Shown here: positions 59,121 to 64,000 of the stretch, in pieces
Layout of the letters: the number at the start of each line of letters is the position of its first letter
Position numbering within the stretch: position 1 is the stretch's first letter
From: Sipunculus nudus
Taxonomy: Eukaryota; Annelida; Sipuncula; Golfingiida; Sipunculidae
Length of the DNA: 64,000 nucleotides
Assembly (NCBI GenBank): GCA_026874595.1
Contig: CM049317.1
Span: forward strand, 28,953,401 to 29,017,400
Direction: 5' to 3'
Notes under the pieces: model-generated
Databases searched by the model: none
Told to the model about the DNA's origin: nothing
The model's input: the letters and a program-made list of their open reading frames with translations, nothing else
Program-made: the position numbers and the translations under genes

Positions 59121-59278
59121 TGTGTTACGGGGTGACGTAAAAGCGGGCCAAACTGTCTCGCTAGAGAAGCTTGCTTTGCTAGCGAAGCGTTTGCTAAGCC
59201 GGACTTGTGCGCCACCATTATTGGTTCGAATCCCGGATCGGCCCAGAATTTTCCCCCGAGAAATTTGTCGTTGTAACA
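59121..59278 (+). repeat. 3' LTR of the TRIM-like element
   Basis: Same order as the 5' LTR with a perfect box B (GGTTCGAATCCC). A GCTAG.GAAGC segment is duplicated near 59160-59190, giving two box A-like starts. Confidence 0.85.
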
Positions 59279-59394
59279 GTTGTAAGGGATATATTTACAA
59301 ATATTGCTCTGAGAAAAATATGTAGAAATTCTGATAAATGCAACTCTCCGCCATTCACTCATTCGGCCCATTTTCCCATGTTCATCCGTGCATA

Positions 59395-59610
59395 AAAGGC
59401 TTAAATTTGTGAATATTCCTTGTTGATGGTTCTGGATCCGGACCATGTTCCGGAACCACACTAAAATCAATCGATTCTTCATTGGCGCCATGAAAATTCC
59501 ATGACATTGCGTTCATGATTGCATGAGTTATGCTGTGAACAAACACACAAACACACACACGCAAAGGCACGAACGAGAATGAACGCATACCCTCCTGGCG
59601 GAGGCAATCA
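59395..59610 (-). repeat. CTCC-CAGG...GAGGGTATGC dispersed repeat, copy 5
   Basis: Inverted copy ending GCATACCCTCCTGGCGGAGG, preceded by an AC-rich run, GAGTTATGCTGTGAACAAAC and GGTTCTGGATCCGGACC. The most complete member in the window. Confidence 0.72.
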
Positions 59611-60651
59611 AAATCTTTAGTCAGATCAGTGCTTTCTAATCATAAATAATTTCTTTTATAACAATAGGCAAGAGGTCTCCGGATACCCGGTGGTTGTCAT
59701 CATTAACAGTCCTGGGACTTACGAGTCACCCGTTTAGAAATTATCATGATTATTGCAAACTTCCTTGCTTGAAAAAAATACAACAGTTAGAATAATGTTT
59801 TCTCTTTATATGATTTTTCTTTATGTAGCTTTGCCTCATTAAACTTCGAAGTAACCCGTCTTTTTGTCGGAGCCTTAGTACAAATGTTATTTTATGTAAT
59901 GTTAAATTCAAGTAGTTGGTATTATAAATGGACTAAACTGATGACAGGGATTTTTATTCATTCCATATCTTAACAAGAATGTACATTGTATACTGTTCGT
60001 ATTAGTTATATATTCCGGAGAGGAGAGGCTTATACGATATTCACTTATACTATGTGTTGATTGTTTTATATCTATATCGATTTTGAGTCCAGACTTTTCT
60101 TTGAGGAGAGGTTTTCTTGGGTCACAAAAAGCTTTTCTCCTTTCTTTTTTTAACCGTCTACCCGTGTCTGCTCTAAATCTCTGATGCGCCTTATTTTCCA
60201 AAACTGACGTTTGGTCAGAGTAATAGCCAGAGGTAACAGATTTCTACCAGAAATTTAATTTCGAAATTGACCTGAATCTCAAGGTAATTAGAAAGGTGAC
60301 TGCAGACGTCTAGTTATATGCCTCTAAAAATAAGGATTGCATAGAATTAACGAATACAGTATGTTATTAGTTTCTCGACTGCATACATGATGATTGTTCC
60401 TGTATTAAATATCATTCGTCTCCAATGACAACGATAACGGCAATGTGGGTCACTTTTTTTCTATTTAATGACACAAAGAAAATAAACTCTACAGGTGTCA
60501 ATAGAAACACACAGATATCGAACTGTAGGGAAGCCCCGAGACAAAGGCGCATGGTTACAGGGGATCCTGTATCAATTAACGTTATACTTTATGCATTAGA
60601 CCCTGGGTAGAGAGGTTTATTCACACTGTTTGAAGTTTACCTCACGTAAAG
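59611..60651. other. Intergenic, nothing recognised
   Basis: Unsupported frames only (minus 59908-60201, plus 60425-60610). Confidence 0.4.
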
Positions 60652-60750
60652 ATGGCACCCCCGAAGGAGGCAGCGAGCATTAACGACAACAGCCCGGGAC
60701 TGTTTTCTACAGGGTACACATCACGCATCATATGGCAACTGTTAGATTAA
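60652..60750 (+). CDS. Possible first exon or short peptide, unrecognised
   Basis: A 32-codon frame starting MAPPKEAASINDNSPGLFST in a GC-richer patch, with A at -3 and G at +4 of the ATG. It could be an initial exon ending at one of the GGGTACAC/AGGGTAC donors near 60711, or a chance frame. No downstream exon was found before the window end. Confidence 0.2.
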   Translation: MAPPKEAASINDNSPGLFSTGYTSRIIWQLLD

Positions 60751-61267
60751 CGTCAGCTGGAACAAATTCTCATACCCGCTAACAAGTGACCTGGATACCG
60801 TTGCAATGTTATTATGTACAGATAGCATTAAAACAGAAAGAAAAATATTGCTCTGATATTACATAATGTGTTTCTTTTGAGATGCGTATGACCGGCTCTC
60901 ACCCCGTTAATTCACAAATGCGATGTATGAGTCCGTTTAATAGTCTGTACCACAATGTCAGTGCCTAGGAGTGGTAGGCAACAGTTTGGCAAGATAAGGA
61001 TTTGATAAGCGCATAGGGAATACGATAAGAAAATAGCCCGAGGACAGACTCAGTGTAGGAAGCTATCTGCGGAGATAGTTTGGTGGCCAATAGAAGTGTC
61101 TTCAAAGTAGAGACACTATCTAGACATTACCGCGCCCTCATCCGCAGATTTTCTTAGAATTAATGATTTCATTAAACAGAGACTTTACAAATTAACCAAA
61201 TCCTCGGGTGACTCAACAGGGTGTTAACGTTTTAGTCAGCGTCGTCAGTTGATCATCCGATTTTAAT
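60751..61267. other. Intergenic, nothing recognised
   Basis: Near-average composition without repeats or coding support. Confidence 0.4.
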
Positions 61268-61470
61268 TGCCTCAGCCAGGAGAGTATGCTTATATTCCCA
61301 TTCGTGTGTGTATGCGTTTGAGTGAATTACTGTTCACAACATATCTCACGCAATCACGAATGGAACCCCGTGAATTTTTTTTTTACCAATGAATGATCGA
61401 TTTGATTTGATTTGGTAGGGGTCCGACTTATGATCCGGATCAAGGAAAGATTTTCATGAATATTCATAAA
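61268..61470 (+). repeat. CTCC-CAGG...GAGGGTATGC dispersed repeat, copy 6
   Basis: GCCTCAGCCAGGAGAGTATG, TTCCCATTCGTGTGTG, ACTGTTCACAACATATCTCA, GATCCGGATCAAGG and a tail ATTTTCATGAATATTCAT. Confidence 0.7.
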
Positions 61471-64000
61471 ATTGCTTTAAAATATGCCTGATTGAACATG
61501 GGAATATGGGCCCACGAAAAGGCGGAGGCCTGCATTCCTGATATTTCATATTCCTGAGATTGCACAGATGTTCGCAAACATGTTTCATTAGACATGGATC
61601 TTTGTGTTTTCTGAATCAGGGACTGTTATGCTATCAAAATCTCAATGTAACAGTTTTTTTCAAACGAAAGAAGATAATTTTTAACAGCTTTCAAGATTTT
61701 ATGTTGACCGCTCTGATACATGTTGGTATTCATCAAGAAAAAATAAACCGATGGAGCTGGTTTTTAAAACTTTTTTTTTAATTTATTCAATCCGGATAAA
61801 AAAAATTATGTATTATTTTAAATCAAAATAAAATAACAACATGAAAATATAAACATGAGAGGGGCCCTATCATATAACACACAGGAGAGTAAATAGAAAT
61901 AAAATATATAATATAATATATAAAATATATTATATATAAATTTATATTTCACTTGCGACAACGGCCAGGCATACCATTGAATCTCTACTCTGTGTCATTA
62001 AAACACTAAACATGTAAGACACTGACTTGGCATAAACATTTCCTAGTGAAGGTTTGATCATGGCAACCGGTGCGCGCCTGCAATCTGCATGATGTCAAAA
62101 TGCTTTGTTCATGATATCAATTGCCCCCACAAAACGGGTTACTGTGGTTTGCTTCATGTTCGCCAGGGTTTCAAATTTGCGATATTCGTGAAAGGGATAT
62201 TATCGCAAAAATGAATCCTTCAGGAATAAGGAGTCTCTTAAGCGCAATTTTTGAATTTTTGACGCCTTTATTCATCCGACTTTTCTTGTTAGATCGGCTC
62301 TGATTACACATACCGTGTACATGGAATTAGGACCAGACCTTGAATGCACGGATTTTGATATGAGTAAAAGTTCGAGTTACATAACTAACCTCCCTTCATT
62401 AGTACAATTTTTACGTAAATGAAGACAAATATCGTATTAAAATCATATTCATTCAAACAAATTTGTAATTGTTTACACTCAGAACACGTTGTGTGAGATC
62501 GCGAAAAGGAAACCCTCGTAAAACCAAAGAATGAAATATCACGAGATATCAACCTTATTTTAAAGGTATATATTTATATATAGATGTTGTTTCTGTGTCT
62601 GAAAGACACTCAGCTAGTGAACTCATGTTTCTATGTTTACGAATTTTCACAATTCAGCCTTATGGACCCACATTTAATTTTTGCAAATTGAATCCGCTTT
62701 TGGCATTTTTGTCAATGATGTCGCGTAAAACGGCCAGAAAAATAAGTCAAGAGGTGACACTACTTCATATTTCTAACATTAAATACTTTTATATATGATT
62801 TATATGAGTATATAGTAGAAGCCTATTAGCCGTAGAACCAACAATTTTGTGAGAATGTTCTGACAAATGTACGTTTATGATCGTTGCAAAAGTAGTTCTA
62901 GGGGAACTCCTCCTTCAAAACAATGCTTATCAATAAGCGAAGAAAAAATACATTTATTATTAAAAACAATCATGAAAAATATCGAATTACGAATAATGTA
63001 ACTAATGGGGTCCATAAGGATATCTCACGGCTATTTACAAAGGGTAATCACTTCAACCATATACAAAAATAGGCCAGAAAACCTCGATCCCACCGTACAC
63101 GGGCTCTTTATTTCATTTTTACAAGTCCACGTTCTTTTACATGCGTATGTACCCCAAAATAACCCAACCAATTCAAAAAAGCCATTGGCGCACATTCAAC
63201 ATTGGCACATTACCTTTTTTCCTAACTGCTAGCAGCTAAGCAAGCTCATTCTTTCGATACAGATTCATTAAAAGGACCTTACTCAGCATAGTACATACAG
63301 TATAATTATTTGTACGCAGGGTTAGTCCGGAATCAAATTTATTCTACAAAATAGTAGGTAAACTTTTGTTCTTCAAGCCTTTTCCATGAGATGTGTATTG
63401 GCCATAATGATTGAATGCATTCCCGTTTATTAAAGGAAGATTGCATTTTAAGATAGGATTCAAATAAACAACATCAGTTTTCTTTGTCGATAAAATGGGC
63501 CCCAACTTTCATTGTCAGTTGTCTCCAACAATGTCTCCAGTGGTACTTCTTTACATTTAATTTATTTTGGCAATCAATGCATGTCACATGCACGTAAAAC
63601 CAATGTAATTTGCCTTTCATAATAGTATTTTGGAGGTCATGTTTTGCAAATTGTCGAGAAAGGTGAACCACGCTTCCCACATTACGTATTATATATAGCT
63701 TTTGAGACCGACCAATGAACAATGCCTCAGTTTAGTAATGTGCAAGTTGTTGCGAAAATTATGACAAACATTACATTTGCCACTGTTACGGAATCTAATC
63801 CAAACAGATCACGTATGCGTAATGAACACACATTTTGTAATGGAGATTAAAAAATCAGATTCTGTAACACTAGGCAGCGTGAAACATCTAAGGGAATGAA
63901 TAAAGAAGTCAGTGGCTTTTTGTTAACAAATAACTATAATTTATTCTTAAAACAACCCTGACAATACAATACACTAAATCAATATAATTATACAGTATAA
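61471..64000. other. Intergenic, mostly nothing recognised
   Basis: Includes the second copy of the TTCGC.AGGGTTTCAAA repeat at 62145-62215. A short inverted pair (GTTACGGAATCT at 63785 and AGATTCTGTAAC at 63860) may mark a small element. Remaining frames lack support. Confidence 0.4.

Larger units (their letters stand above)
58864..59278 (+). mobile_element. TRIM-like LTR element with tRNA-like promoters in its LTRs
   Basis: Two direct terminal repeats (58864-59003, 140 bp, and 59121-59278, 158 bp) begin TGTGTTACGGGGTGACGTAA and end in GTAACA. Three bases after the first is TGGGGGCTCGTCC (59007-59019), identical to the first 13 bases of the classical proline-tRNA primer-binding site. Just before the second is a purine tract AAGAGGGG (59112-59119). 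The internal region is only 117 bp and noncoding. Each LTR contains TAGCGAAGCG (box A), CCGGACTTGT (anticodon-arm-like) and GGTTCGAAT(T/C)CC (box B). I find no 5-bp target duplication. Confidence 0.85.

Noticed and set aside
58943-59491. 182-codon minus-strand frame across the TRIM-like element
   Set aside because: It crosses both LTRs, the primer-binding site and an unrelated repeat, so it is a chance frame.
1-64000. CRISPR arrays, rRNA genes, bacterial operons or viral genomes
   Set aside because: None seen. Direct repeats here are microsatellites, tandem duplications or transposon parts, and gene structure is eukaryotic.

Overview
The window looks like AT-rich nuclear DNA from an invertebrate, most likely a mollusc and probably a bivalve. 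This is inference: coding exons are short and separated by kilobase introns with GT-AG borders, TA microsatellites are abundant, small transposon-like repeats are dense, and one gene encodes an IgGFc-binding-type ectodomain, a family I associate with expansion in molluscs. There are no bacterial operons, CRISPR arrays or rRNA genes. Most of the 64 kb is intron or intergenic DNA built from mobile-element debris.

Two genes can be supported. Gene A, plus strand, 8985-17000 (possibly from 6383), has six exons whose phases join without a break into a 554-residue single-pass membrane protein: signal peptide, IgGFc-binding N-terminal domain, one thrombospondin type-1 repeat, threonine stalk, transmembrane helix and a short tail with sorting-like motifs. 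Its first exon and proximal promoter exist twice (6383 and 8985); a decayed Ty3/Gypsy pol lies between the copies. Its stop codon lies in a triplicated 20-bp repeat. Gene B, minus strand, has a 5' coding exon at 45191-45853 and a large terminal exon at 28388-30583. They can be joined in phase through a GC-AG intron of about 14.6 kb, giving a 952-residue, highly charged, probably disordered protein of unknown function. The join is a hypothesis.

Region by region: 1-6 kb intergenic, with a 0.5-kb terminal-inverted-repeat (TIR) element, TA arrays and a 43-bp minisatellite; 6-17 kb gene A; 17-28 kb repeats, including a 138-bp near-perfect tandem duplication and a 0.75-kb polypurine array; 28.4-45.9 kb gene B, whose putative intron holds a 4.8-kb element with ~0.8-kb inverted arms and an 8-bp target duplication, a 1.5-kb CACGA-rich TIR element and a 1.08-kb GC-rich TIR element flanked by TAA; 46-64 kb intergenic, with a 157-bp tandem duplication, a ~650-bp tandem repeat, a small inverted-repeat element caught as a filled site beside an empty homologous site, and a 415-bp TRIM-like retroelement.

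The most unusual object is that TRIM-like element (58864-59278). It has two short LTRs, a 13-nt proline-tRNA-type primer-binding site directly after the first, a purine tract directly before the second, and a tRNA-like box A/box B promoter inside each LTR. No host system linking gene A and gene B is apparent.
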